A DNA stretch of 64,000 nucleotides, taken from assembly GCA_024235095.1 (NCBI GenBank), contig JACKNC010000002.1:310001-374000 (forward strand), given 5' to 3'. A program made the translations under genes and the position numbers. The notes beneath the pieces were generated by a model, which was not told where the DNA came from, ran no database searches, and was given only the letters and a program-made list of their open reading frames with translations. Shown here piece after piece: positions 1 to 7,978 of this stretch (the first letter of the stretch is position 1; every line of letters starts with the position of its first letter). This stretch comes from Gammaproteobacteria bacterium (GTDB taxonomy: Bacteria > Pseudomonadota > Gammaproteobacteria > Competibacterales > Competibacteraceae).

Positions 1-971
1 CTGGCCACACCCTCAAGCATAGCGGCGACTGCATCCCCCGGCAGAGGGAATTGAACCACCCGAGCGTCAGGCGCGGCGGCGACCGGATTCAAGGCATAGT
101 CCCGAAGTCCGTCGATCAAGCCCTGTTCCAGGTCGTCGACCTTGCTAGGATCGATCTCCAGCAAATAGCCGGTGTCTTTGAGCGCCTGCGTCATCGAACG
201 CACATCCGGTTGCGCAGCGCCGGAAGCGAGTGGCCGCACGGACAGGTCAATGCCATCCACGCCGCCGGCAATGCCCGCCATGTAACAAGCGACCGCCAGC
301 GACGCCGTGTCGCAGGTGTGCATGGACAACGGAATCTCGGGGGGCAGGATTTTCTTCAAGCCCTTCGCTGTTTCATAGCAGGTGTGTGGAGTCGTTGTGC
401 CGGTCGCGTCATGCATGCAAATAGAGTCAAAATGCAGACCGGATTCCAGCAGCTTCTGCACCAGACGCACATAGAATTCCGGGGTGTGCGCCTCATTGGA
501 AGGGTAGGGTGTTCCCATCATCGCCAAGCACACTTGATGATGCAGTCCGGCATCGACGATCAGCTTGCCAGTCTTGACCAGATTGTCGACGTTATTCATG
601 AAATCGACATTGCGGGCCATCGCAACGCCATGCTTTTTCAGCAACCGGGCCTGTATTTCCAACAGAGTAAGTCGCTGCGGAATCAGGGTCAGGCCACAGA
701 TCGAGCGGGTCAGAATTTGTATGCCAATATCTGGACCTGTCGCTTTGCGCACCTGCTGCATGTTGACGAACGGATCCTCGCCTGCCTGGACATAGGGCGC
801 CTGGTAATGACCGCCGTCAAGCTCGATATGACGCACCCCCATTGCAACAGCGGCTTGCAAGGAGGGGAGCAGGTTTTTAACAGGAACCTGACCGCCGAAC
901 AGGCTTCGCAAGCCGTCGCTGAAAGCAGTCAATGTGACGTGAATATTTTTCGGAGTAGGGGCAAAGATCAT
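1..971 (-). CDS. Divergent biotin-dependent carboxyltransferase, OadA/PycB-like (partial)
   Basis: The frame is open from ATG at 971 to the window edge, about 323 residues, so the C-terminus is missing. It reads as a TIM-barrel carboxyltransferase of the oxaloacetate decarboxylase alpha / pyruvate carboxylase B family. Typical members move CO2 between oxaloacetate and biotin on an OadB/OadG sodium pump. A GAGGGAG ribosome site precedes the start, and an OadG-like gene ends 16 nt upstream, so the two are probably co-transcribed. The catalytic signatures differ from the family by eye. The usual RDAHQ near the N-terminus is replaced by TAFSDG, the KDM(A/S)G lysine motif reads MHDATG, and the HxH metal pair reads MHTCDT. 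It may be a paralogue with altered metal chemistry or substrate. Family assignment is fair; substrate is unknown. Confidence 0.7.
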   Translation of the reverse strand, partial: MIFAPTPKNIHVTLTAFSDGLRSLFGGQVPVKNLLPSLQAAVAMGVRHIELDGGHYQAPYVQAGEDPFVNMQQVRKATGPDIGIQILTRSICGLTLIPQRLTLLEIQARLLKKHGVAMARNVDFMNNVDNLVKTGKLIVDAGLHHQVCLAMMGTPYPSNEAHTPEFYVRLVQKLLESGLHFDSICMHDATGTTTPHTCYETAKGLKKILPPEIPLSMHTCDTASLAVACYMAGIAGGVDGIDLSVRPLASGAAQPDVRSMTQALKDTGYLLEIDPSKVDDLEQGLIDGLRDYALNPVAAAPDARVVQFPLPGDAVAAMLEGVA

Positions 972-987
972 GGTGACTCCCTCTGAT

Positions 988-1242
988 TTAGAGTTCTTCT
1001 TCGATTTGGATAATCCGCGCACCGGGAGCGATAGCGTTGACAGCGGAGGCGATGGCAACCGCAACCGCCGCGTCAATGGTCGGTGGTTGTGCCGGCGCAG
1101 CGGCAGCTCTGTCCGCCAGGGGTGGCTCTTCCAGCAAAGGCGGTTTCATTAATTCGCGCCAAGCGCCGCTTCGCCTGACGAACGGAACAATAACTGCTGT
1201 CAGGATGCCGAAACAGATCAACAGAACAAGCAAATTTTCCAT
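988..1242 (-). CDS. OadG-like small membrane subunit
   Basis: This is an 84-residue protein with one N-terminal membrane helix (about residues 3-21, LLVLLICFGILTAVIVPFV). A Pro/Ala-rich linker (about residues 32-60) follows, then a short conserved-looking tail ending in IIQIEEEL. That layout matches gamma subunits of sodium-pumping decarboxylases, which anchor the alpha subunit to the membrane. It lies directly upstream of the carboxyltransferase on the same strand, as oadG does before oadA. No OadB (beta) gene is visible, since the operon runs off the window. The sequence is short and low in complexity, so the call rests mainly on context and layout. Confidence 0.55.
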   Translation of the reverse strand: MENLLVLLICFGILTAVIVPFVRRSGAWRELMKPPLLEEPPLADRAAAAPAQPPTIDAAVAVAIASAVNAIAPGARIIQIEEEL

Positions 1243-1363
1243 ACAGGATTCCTTGTGACGCCGGATATCGCATTCAAAAGCGCATCTCGAAGGAAATTGT
1301 AGGAAAATTATAACTGAGTATCCAGGTTATTTAGCATCAATAACTTAGCAACGTAGCATCCTC

Positions 1364-2899
1364 ATGCCCGCCATCCTGCTTGCAACCCTGAATGCCCGTT
1401 ACTTTCACTCTTCGCTGGGTTTGCGTTATCTGTACGCTAACCTCGGGGAGTTGCAGGAAGCGGCGGCCATCCGTGAGTTCATCATCAGCCAGCGACCGCT
1501 GGACATCGTCGAGTCGTTGTTGACCGAACAGCCGCGCATCATCGGCTTGGGCGTGTATGTCTGGAATGTGATGGAGATCACGCAGGTCGTCGGATTACTT
1601 AAACAGGCGCGGCCCGAGGTGTGGATTGTGCTGGGCGGCCCGGAGGTCAGTCATGCGTGGGAACAACAGCCCGTGGCGGCGCTGGCCGATTATGTGATGG
1701 CCGGTCAGGCTGATCTGGCCTTTGCCCAACTGTGCCGGCGGTTGCTGGCCCACGATCCGCCGGCTGAAAAGGTCACGGTCGTTGAACCGCCGCCCCTGGA
1801 AGCGCTGGCGTCGCCTTACCCGTTTTATCGGGATGAGGACATTGCACATCGGTTGATTTACGTGGAAGCCTCGCGGGGTTGTCCTTTCAAGTGTGAGTTC
1901 TGTCTGTCGGCGTTGGATCGCAAGGTCTGGCCGTTTCCGCTCGAACCCTTCCTGGCGGAACTGGGGCAGCTTTATCAGCGCGGGGTGCGTCATTTTAAAT
2001 TCGTTGATCGCACCTTTAATCTGGATGCCAAAACGGGAGCGCGCATTCTGGATTTTTTTCTGGAGCGACTGGATAAGGGATTGTTTCTGCATTTTGAACT
2101 GATCCCCGACCATCTGCCGGATGCGCTAAAGAGCCGGATCGTGCGCTTTCCAGTAGGTTCGTTGCAGTTCGAGATCGGTATTCAGACTTTTAATCCCGCC
2201 GTTCAAGCTTGCATTAGCCGCAAGCAGAATGATCGGAAGACCGAAGAAAATTTGACCTGGTTGCGTCAACAAACCGGTGTCTATCTGCATACCGATTTGA
2301 TCGCGGGTCTGCCCGGCGAAGACTTGGCCAGCTTTGCCGCCAGCTTCGACCGGTTGGCGGCGCTGGACCCGCATGAAATTCAGGTCGGCATTCTCAAGCG
2401 CTTGCGCGGCGCGCCGATTGACCGGCATACCTTGGCCTTTGATTGCCGCTACAACCCGTATCCGCCCTATAACCTGTTGTCTTCAAACGTGCTGGATTTT
2501 GCGACCCTGCGGCGTCTGGAACGGTTTGCGCGTTATTGGGATTTAATCGGCAATTCCGGACGCTTCGCGCAAACCCGACCGTTGTTGCTAGGAAATGCGC
2601 CGTTTCAACGCTTCATGGTGTTAAGCGACTGGTTGTTCGCCACGACCGGCCAAACGCATGAGTTGGCCTTGGGGCGATTGTTCGATTTGCTATACCGGGG
2701 ACTGACGGAGGCGCTAGAGATTGATGCAGCGAGGGCACGTCAGGCGTTGGCTGCGGATTACCAGGTCAGTGGCGCGAAAGGCTGTCCGGCGTTTCTGCGG
2801 GCGGACTCGTCCGCCCCAGTTAAACCCGTTACATCGCCCCGAACTACTGGCGGCGGCGCTGCGCCTGATCGCCAGGCCCGGCGATTGCCGCCCTCTTGA
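1364..2899 (+). CDS. B12-binding radical SAM protein (DUF4080 type)
   Basis: The protein has 511 residues. Residues 1 to about 140 look like a B12-binding Rossmann domain (IIGLGVYVWN, VLGGPEVSH). A radical SAM barrel follows with the cluster motif CPFKCEFC at about residues 175-182 inside EASRGCPFKCEFCLSALD. The C-terminal half resembles DUF4080, which accompanies this architecture in many bacteria. The three cysteines should bind the 4Fe-4S cluster that cleaves S-adenosylmethionine. The substrate is unknown; relatives include methyltransferases and enzymes of unassigned chemistry. It stands alone, and its stop codon is one base from the stop of the convergent Uma2 gene. There is no clear Shine-Dalgarno before the ATG. 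Confidence 0.8.
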   Translation: MPAILLATLNARYFHSSLGLRYLYANLGELQEAAAIREFIISQRPLDIVESLLTEQPRIIGLGVYVWNVMEITQVVGLLKQARPEVWIVLGGPEVSHAWEQQPVAALADYVMAGQADLAFAQLCRRLLAHDPPAEKVTVVEPPPLEALASPYPFYRDEDIAHRLIYVEASRGCPFKCEFCLSALDRKVWPFPLEPFLAELGQLYQRGVRHFKFVDRTFNLDAKTGARILDFFLERLDKGLFLHFELIPDHLPDALKSRIVRFPVGSLQFEIGIQTFNPAVQACISRKQNDRKTEENLTWLRQQTGVYLHTDLIAGLPGEDLASFAASFDRLAALDPHEIQVGILKRLRGAPIDRHTLAFDCRYNPYPPYNLLSSNVLDFATLRRLERFARYWDLIGNSGRFAQTRPLLLGNAPFQRFMVLSDWLFATTGQTHELALGRLFDLLYRGLTEALEIDAARARQALAADYQVSGAKGCPAFLRADSSAPVKPVTSPRTTGGGAAPDRQARRLPPS

Positions 2900-2900
2900 A

Positions 2901-3800
2901 TCACTCGAATGGATTGGTTATTTCGGTGGTTCGATGCCCATTTTCCCGCAGTCGCGCCATGAGTTGTATGACTTGCTGTTCCGCCTGGTTGGCGCGTTGA
3001 CGCTCCTGCTCGGTGCGTTGACGTTCCTGCTCGGCTTGGCTCTCAGCATTCAGGGCGCGTTGGCGTTCCTGCTCAGCATACTGCTCGGCGGTCAAGATGC
3101 GTTGACGCTCCTGCTCGGCTTGCTCGGTCCGGGTGGGAATCAGCCGTCCAGTTGTGTCAGTCCAGCGCAACCATAACGCTTCCATTTCCTCATATTCTCC
3201 CTGCCACAAGCGCAGCCCCAGACCAACTCCCTGCAGCAGGCCCCCCGCCTGTTCCAAATAGCCCTGACCAGTCAGTTGATAGATGCGCAACACCCGATTG
3301 GACAGTTGCCGCCAAGGATCGAAAATCACGTAATACTCCACCCGGGCAATGGCGTACTTGCGCAATTTTTCGCTGTCTTCGCCAGCTTCGCGGTTCGAGA
3401 CCACTTCGATAGCTACGACCGGCGGCTTGCCACCCTGCTTCCAGACAAAGTAGGAGCGATTGGCTTTCAGGCTGAGGTCGGCGCCGGGACCGGGCACATC
3501 CAGGGCCAGCATCATGTCGGGAACCAGAGGCGGTTCACGCAGCGCGTAAAACAGGCCGACATTGGCCAGCGCCAGAAAACGGCGATGTCCCGGCGTACAC
3601 AGGGCGGGTCCCGGCCAAGCGCCGTAGAGGGGTTCAGTCAGCAGACATTGCTGTTTTTCCGACAGGATATTGTCCACGGGCGTGTCGTCCTCGGTGACCA
3701 GGTTTTCCATTTCACGCTCGATATCCGCACCGATTTCCGCCAGTTCCTGTTCCCAGTTCGGCGCCTGCCCGGTTTCACGGGGGTTGATGATTGCGTTCAT
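2901..3800 (-). CDS. Uma2-family putative endonuclease with C-terminal coiled coil
   Basis: This is a 299-residue protein of the Uma2 (DUF820) family, which has a PD-(D/E)XK nuclease fold. Visible fold residues are PDMMLALDVPG (about 93-103) and the core strand VVAIEVVSNRE (about 128-138), with YYVIFDP after it. The tail from about residue 225 is a highly charged repeat built from EQERQR units (TEQAEQERQR, AEQERQRALN, TEQERQRANQ) and is predicted to be a coiled coil. Uma2 proteins are abundant in cyanobacteria and some proteobacteria, often near mobile DNA, and their cellular role is not established. The next gene upstream (3872-5035) is on the same strand but separated by about 70 nt. Confidence 0.7.
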   Translation of the reverse strand: MNAIINPRETGQAPNWEQELAEIGADIEREMENLVTEDDTPVDNILSEKQQCLLTEPLYGAWPGPALCTPGHRRFLALANVGLFYALREPPLVPDMMLALDVPGPGADLSLKANRSYFVWKQGGKPPVVAIEVVSNREAGEDSEKLRKYAIARVEYYVIFDPWRQLSNRVLRIYQLTGQGYLEQAGGLLQGVGLGLRLWQGEYEEMEALWLRWTDTTGRLIPTRTEQAEQERQRILTAEQYAEQERQRALNAESQAEQERQRTEQERQRANQAEQQVIQLMARLRENGHRTTEITNPFE

Positions 3801-3871
3801 GGTCGGGAAGAGCCTCTATGACAGAGTAACCTGTTGAATAATTTAGGGTGACTCATAACAAATTTTCCCCC

Positions 3872-5035
3872 TCATAAATCCGCCAGCATGGCGCTCAAAT
3901 CAACCAGGTTGATTGCTTGAACATGGGCGCTGACCCGGAAACGCTCAGCGCCAGAATACACGATAAAACACTGTTCAGGCTCCAAGTCGGCGCAAGCGCT
4001 GTGGAAACCGCGTTCCAATTTCGGGGCAAGACTGCGCTTGATCTCAATAGCCCACACTCGGCTGGCAGGTAGGGTCAGGACCAGATCAACTTCAGCGCCA
4101 GCCGCCGTTCGGTAAAAATTCGCCTCGGTTCCCCAGGGCGCTATCCGCAGTAGTGTTTCGACCACGAAACCTTCCCAACTGAAACCGATAACCGGATGTC
4201 CCAATACGGCCTCCTTATCCGGCAACCCCAGCAGGGCGTGCAGGATGCCACTGTCGCGCACATACACTTTGGGCGACTTGATCAGTCGCTTGCCCATATT
4301 GACATGCCAAGGCGGCAGGCGACGCACCAGCAGCAAATCGACCAGCAGATCGAGATAGCGGGCTACGGTTTTGCCATCCACGCCCAGACCGCGCGCCAGT
4401 TCAGCCGCGTTGAACAAGCCCCCCTGATGATGCGCCAGCATGGTCCAGAACCGGCGAAGGGTTTCGGCTGGAATACGGGGTCCCAGCTGTGGAATATCTC
4501 GCTCCAGATAGGTCCGGATGAAGTTCCGTCGCCATTGCAGGCTCAGGGTCGCGTCAGTGGCCAACAGACTGTCGGGGAAACCACCGCGAATCCATAGCGT
4601 ATCCAAGTCGGCGCGATTGATTTCCAGAGCGTCGATAGGATCAAGCTCGATATAGGCAATCCGTCCTGCGAGGGTTTCGCCCGATTGTTTGAGGAGATCA
4701 ATGGCGGCGGAACCCAGCAGCAGAAAGCGGCCGGTTCGGTGGCCACGCTGACGGCCACGATCAATCAGACCACGCAGATTCTGGAACAGACCAGGGAGGC
4801 GGTGAACTTCGTCCAGAATAACCAGTTTATCTTCATGGTCAGCCAGATACAGATCGGGATCAGTGAGCTTGGCGTGGTCTGCCGCCGATTCCAAGTCGAG
4901 ATAAATGGATGGACGAGTGGCAGCGATGACCTGCGCTAGCGTGGTTTTGCCGACTTGTCTAGCTCCCAGCAAGGCTACAGCAGGATATTGATCGAGATGC
5001 TGATTTAGCACGGCTTGAAGACGACGAGGTATCAT
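3872..5035 (-). CDS. AAA-type ATPase with DUF4143 C-terminal domain
   Basis: The protein has 387 residues. Walker A is GARQVGKTT at about residues 24-32, and a Walker B-like LVILDEVH lies near residues 70-77. The C-terminal half carries a winged-helix region and a DUF4143-type segment ending with AIEIKRS, a PD-(D/E)XK-like core. Such proteins are common in bacteria and archaea. Their function is unsettled; some behave like mobile or toxin-antitoxin-associated genes. The start is ATG at 5033-5035, and its ribosome site AAGG lies within the 3' arm of a long hairpin (5036-5072), which suggests translational control or repressor binding. It is monocistronic as far as seen. Confidence 0.75.
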   Translation of the reverse strand: MIPRRLQAVLNQHLDQYPAVALLGARQVGKTTLAQVIAATRPSIYLDLESAADHAKLTDPDLYLADHEDKLVILDEVHRLPGLFQNLRGLIDRGRQRGHRTGRFLLLGSAAIDLLKQSGETLAGRIAYIELDPIDALEINRADLDTLWIRGGFPDSLLATDATLSLQWRRNFIRTYLERDIPQLGPRIPAETLRRFWTMLAHHQGGLFNAAELARGLGVDGKTVARYLDLLVDLLLVRRLPPWHVNMGKRLIKSPKVYVRDSGILHALLGLPDKEAVLGHPVIGFSWEGFVVETLLRIAPWGTEANFYRTAAGAEVDLVLTLPASRVWAIEIKRSLAPKLERGFHSACADLEPEQCFIVYSGAERFRVSAHVQAINLVDLSAMLADL

Positions 5036-5072
5036 CCTTGCAATTATGGAATGTTATTCCTGAATTGCAAGG
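5036..5072 (-). promoter_or_regulatory. Near-perfect palindrome covering the ATPase ribosome-binding site
   Basis: Read on the minus strand, the arms are CCTTGCAATT and AATTGCAAGG (10 bp). They enclose a second pair, GGAAT/ATTCC, with a 2-nt mismatch between the pairs and a 3-nt loop. The 3' arm ends directly before the ATG at 5035 and contains the AAGG Shine-Dalgarno. As RNA it would hide the ribosome site; as DNA it could be an operator. Which of these applies is inference. Confidence 0.6.
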
Positions 5073-5155
5073 TTGTTCTCGCGTATTCTCAAGATCTGAA
5101 CTTACCACCTATCAGTTCCTCATTGCGGAGCAAATCTGATAGCTCGTAACTCGCA

Positions 5156-5190
5156 GTAGCCCAGATGGAGCATAGCGAAATCCGGGCTAC
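5156..5190. repeat. REP-like palindrome with GTAGCC / GGGCTAC ends
   Basis: The element starts GTAGCCCAGATGGAGC and ends AATCCGGGCTAC, with complementary ends around a TAGCGA-type centre. Palindromes of this type recur between genes in many gammaproteobacteria and resemble REP sequences. It lies in the gap between ssrA and the ATPase gene. The rest of that gap (5073-5287) shows no gene. Confidence 0.5.
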
Positions 5191-5286
5191 AACGGCTGCG
5201 CCCCACTGCGTTCTGACAGGGTGCTGTCTTGCCAGCGTTGAATGAACGGGGCCAGAGCGGCGTGCATGGTCATTGTGCAGCGTTCC

Positions 5287-5311
5287 AAGAAAAAACCCGC
5301 CGGAGCGGGTT
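5287..5311 (-). terminator. Rho-independent terminator of ssrA
   Basis: On the minus strand, AACCCGC and GCGGGTT form a 7-bp stem with a 4-nt loop, followed by TTTTTTCTT. It lies 16 nt beyond the CCA end of tmRNA. Confidence 0.85.
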
Positions 5312-5327
5312 GGTTTGGCGCTTCAAT

Positions 5328-5697
5328 TGGTGGAGGCGGGGGGAATCGAACCCCCGTCCGCAGATCCTCTGCCTTTGGCCCTACATGCTTAGCCTGATCT
5401 TTAATTTAACCTTTCGCAACCCGACCGGCAGGGCGGCGAACGGCGGTTCCGGTGAGTTTTAGCCCCTCCCCCCCGGACAGGTTCGGTGGCGATCTTGTGT
5501 TAGTCGACCCCTGAAGCGCCCCGAAAGGCTCCGAACCTCACAAGCAAGTTTCGGTCAGGGGCTAGCGGGCTTTAGGCCGCCAGAGCGTAGCTGTCGTCGT
5601 TGGCAACTATATTTTACAGCCAGTTTAACGAGGCGAGCTGCATCCTCGACATGCGCCTTGGGTTTTGCAATCCACGTCGAAACCCGGAATCGCCCCC
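5328..5697 (-). ncRNA. ssrA: tmRNA (transfer-messenger RNA)
   Basis: The minus-strand transcript begins GGGGGCGATTCCGGGTTTCG and ends with a T-arm (GGTTCGATTCC) and CGCCTCCACCA, with CCA encoded. The ends pair as a 7-bp acceptor stem with one G-U. The tag frame lies at 5572-5604 and reads ANDDSYALAA followed by TAA, a typical gammaproteobacterial degradation tag. Pseudoknot-rich sequence fills the middle. With SmpB it frees ribosomes stalled on broken mRNA and marks the product for proteolysis. smpB lies 5 kb away on the same strand, with an ABC exporter operon in between. The length of about 370 nt is normal for a one-piece tmRNA. The 3' end is a common integration site, but no integrase is adjacent here. 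Confidence 0.97.
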
Positions 5698-5751
5698 ATT
5701 GGGTAAGAAAGTAGGATCACTGGCTAGTGGGAAAGTTCCAGCCATTCAGGG

Positions 5752-6864
5752 TCATTGCAAACGACTGCGCACCAGGAGAGTGGCGATACTCAGCGTCACC
5801 AGAGCGGTCAACGCCATCGGCCAGGCTTGGGCGGCAACCTCCGCTGCCGGCAATGTTTTCACGAACGTACCCTGAACGATGATCAGGAAGTGGGTCAACG
5901 GGATGACCTCTGCCACCCATTGTAAGACCATCGGCATATTTTCCACCGGGGTGGCGAATCCAGACATCAGAATCATCGGCACCCCGGTTGCAAAAGCGCC
6001 CAGAATAGCCTGTTGCTGGGTAGCGCAGATCGAAGAAATCATCAATCCTAACCCCACGATGGACAGAATGAACAGCAGCATGGTCAGGAACAGCAGCCCC
6101 AGGGAACCGGTGAAGGGAACGCCAAAGGCAAATACGCCCGCCCCCACCATCAGCATCCCCAGCGTCGTGCCGATGACCAGCGCCGGCGCGGCTTTAGCCA
6201 CGATAATTTCCGCAGGCGTGGTAGGCGAAACCAGCAACTGGTCGAAGGTGCCGAGTTCGCGTTCGCGTGCAATGGATAGCGCTGTAACGATGAGGGAGGT
6301 GAACATCGCCAGAGTGCCGGCGAGGCTGGGCACAATGAACCATTGATAAATGAGATTCGGGTTAAACCAGTGCCGAACGGCTACCCGGTCGTTGTTCCCG
6401 GAACTTTCAGGCTGCATCGTCGCGCCCAGATTGCCAGCGATGCTTTCTACATAGCGGAGCGCGACCTGCCCAGAGTTGGCCCGGCGACCATCGACGATGA
6501 CTTGCAGCGGCGCGGGACGACCTGCCGCCACATCGCGCGAAAAGGTTTCCGGTATGTCAATGGCCAGCAGCACTTGGCGCTGCTCGATCGCCGCTTGTAG
6601 TTGCTCCGGACTTTGCATCGTCGCCACGCTGCCAACGAAGGTAGCAGCGCTGACGCGGGCAACTAGCTCTTGCGACCCGCGTCCGCCATCACGATCGTAA
6701 ATGGCGATGGCAACATTGCGCACTTCCAGCGTGGCGGCAAAGGAAAAGATCAGCAATTGTATCAATGGCGGCCCGATGAGCAGGGCGCGCGCGCGCCGGT
6801 CGCGCAGGATGCTGAGCAGTTCTTTGATAATCTGTGCGCGCAGTCGCGGCGAAAGCAGCGCCAT
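5752..6864 (-). CDS. ybhR: ABC-2 type permease, YbhR-like
   Basis: The protein has 370 residues from the ATG at 6864 (MALLSPRLRAQIIKELL). A longer frame from 6924 would overlap the previous gene, so I chose the inner start, which lies one base after the ybhS stop. It has one N-terminal membrane helix (about 26-44), a large periplasmic loop, and about five C-terminal helices, the usual ABC-2 layout. It is the last gene of a four-gene unit ordered fusion protein, double ATPase, permease, permease, as in E. coli ybhGFSR. That family exports drugs and cations, but the substrate here is not shown by the sequence. ssrA follows 54 nt downstream. Confidence 0.88.
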   Translation of the reverse strand: MALLSPRLRAQIIKELLSILRDRRARALLIGPPLIQLLIFSFAATLEVRNVAIAIYDRDGGRGSQELVARVSAATFVGSVATMQSPEQLQAAIEQRQVLLAIDIPETFSRDVAAGRPAPLQVIVDGRRANSGQVALRYVESIAGNLGATMQPESSGNNDRVAVRHWFNPNLIYQWFIVPSLAGTLAMFTSLIVTALSIARERELGTFDQLLVSPTTPAEIIVAKAAPALVIGTTLGMLMVGAGVFAFGVPFTGSLGLLFLTMLLFILSIVGLGLMISSICATQQQAILGAFATGVPMILMSGFATPVENMPMVLQWVAEVIPLTHFLIIVQGTFVKTLPAAEVAAQAWPMALTALVTLSIATLLVRSRLQ

Positions 6865-6865
6865 A

Positions 6866-7978
6866 TCAGGTATCCAGGCTTTTGCGGGTCTTGAACTTAG
6901 CCAAGGTAAAGAACAGCGCGCCAATCGCCAGCATCGCCGCCATGTTCGGCAGCATCACTGCCCATACATCGCCAGCCAGGAAGACGGTCTGCAAAGAGGC
7001 CACAAAGTGACGGGCGGGAACAATAGAGGTGATCAGACGGATGGGTGTTGGCATCGAGTCAATCTCGAACAGGAAGCCCGAGAGCAGGAAGGCGGGCAAA
7101 AAGCCGGAGAAGAGCGCGGCTTGTGCAGCAATGAACTGGTTTTTCGCCAGCGCCGAAATGACCAGACCCTGACCCAGCGCCGGCACGAGGAAAACGGCGG
7201 AAAGCAGTAACAAGGTAAACCACGAGCCGCGCAACGGGACATCGAAAACGAAAACGGCCAGCAGGGCAGAACCCAGCGTGGCCAGCAGTCCCAATACAAA
7301 GTACGGTAACAATTTGCCGATCAAAATTTCAACGACTCGCGCCGGTGTGGACAACAAGGCTTCCATCGTCCCGCGCTCCCACTCCCGGGCAACGACCAGC
7401 GCCGTGAGCAACGTGCCGATCATCGTCATGATAATAGCGATGGCCCCAGGTACCAGGAACCGGCGGCTTTCAATTTCCGGGTTGAACCAGAAGCGCGAAC
7501 GCACATCGATCACAGGCGGCGTGCTTTGCCCAACCTGGCCAGCCAGCCACTGAGCAATCACGCCTTGCGCATACCCGGCGACAAAACCGGCAGTGTTCGG
7601 TTGCGAGCCATCGGTGATGACTTGTACCAGGGCACTTTCTGTGTTCGTCGCCAGCCGGCGTTCGAAATCCTGGGGGATGACGACGTAACCCTTGAGTCGG
7701 CTGGCGATGACTTCACCGGCGACCTCCCGCCGATCCCGCGCCGGTGTGACCTGAAAGTAGTGCGTTCCACTGAACGCCGCGGCGAGCGACTGAGCGGCTG
7801 CGCCATCGGACTCCAACACGACGCCAATCGCCACCTTACGGATATCCAGCGAAACAGCGTAGGCGAACAGGAACAACAGAATGACCGGCAGCACGAAGGC
7901 AATCAGAAAAGTCGAGGGATCACGAATGACCTGAAGACTTTCCTTGCGCACTAGCGCAATGAGTCGCCGCAGGTTCAT
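6866..7978 (-). CDS. ybhS: ABC-2 type permease, YbhS-like
   Basis: This 370-residue ABC-2 membrane protein has an N-terminal helix (about residues 24-44, FLIAFVLPVILLFLFAYAV), an extracytoplasmic domain to about residue 175, and about five C-terminal helices. Its start ATG overlaps the ybhF stop by 4 nt (7975-7978), which implies translational coupling. It would pair with the YbhR-like protein to form the membrane channel driven by the fused ATPase. It is similar in length and layout to its neighbour, so the two probably arose by duplication. Confidence 0.88.
   Translation of the reverse strand: MNLRRLIALVRKESLQVIRDPSTFLIAFVLPVILLFLFAYAVSLDIRKVAIGVVLESDGAAAQSLAAAFSGTHYFQVTPARDRREVAGEVIASRLKGYVVIPQDFERRLATNTESALVQVITDGSQPNTAGFVAGYAQGVIAQWLAGQVGQSTPPVIDVRSRFWFNPEIESRRFLVPGAIAIIMTMIGTLLTALVVAREWERGTMEALLSTPARVVEILIGKLLPYFVLGLLATLGSALLAVFVFDVPLRGSWFTLLLLSAVFLVPALGQGLVISALAKNQFIAAQAALFSGFLPAFLLSGFLFEIDSMPTPIRLITSIVPARHFVASLQTVFLAGDVWAVMLPNMAAMLAIGALFFTLAKFKTRKSLDT

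Noticed and set aside
51..986. A 311-codon plus-strand frame
   Set aside because: The minus strand over the same bases encodes a carboxyltransferase with clear family motifs, so the plus-strand frame is a shadow.
5328..5360. Integrated element at the ssrA 3' end
   Set aside because: The tmRNA 3' end is a common integration site, but no integrase or duplicated end was found nearby.
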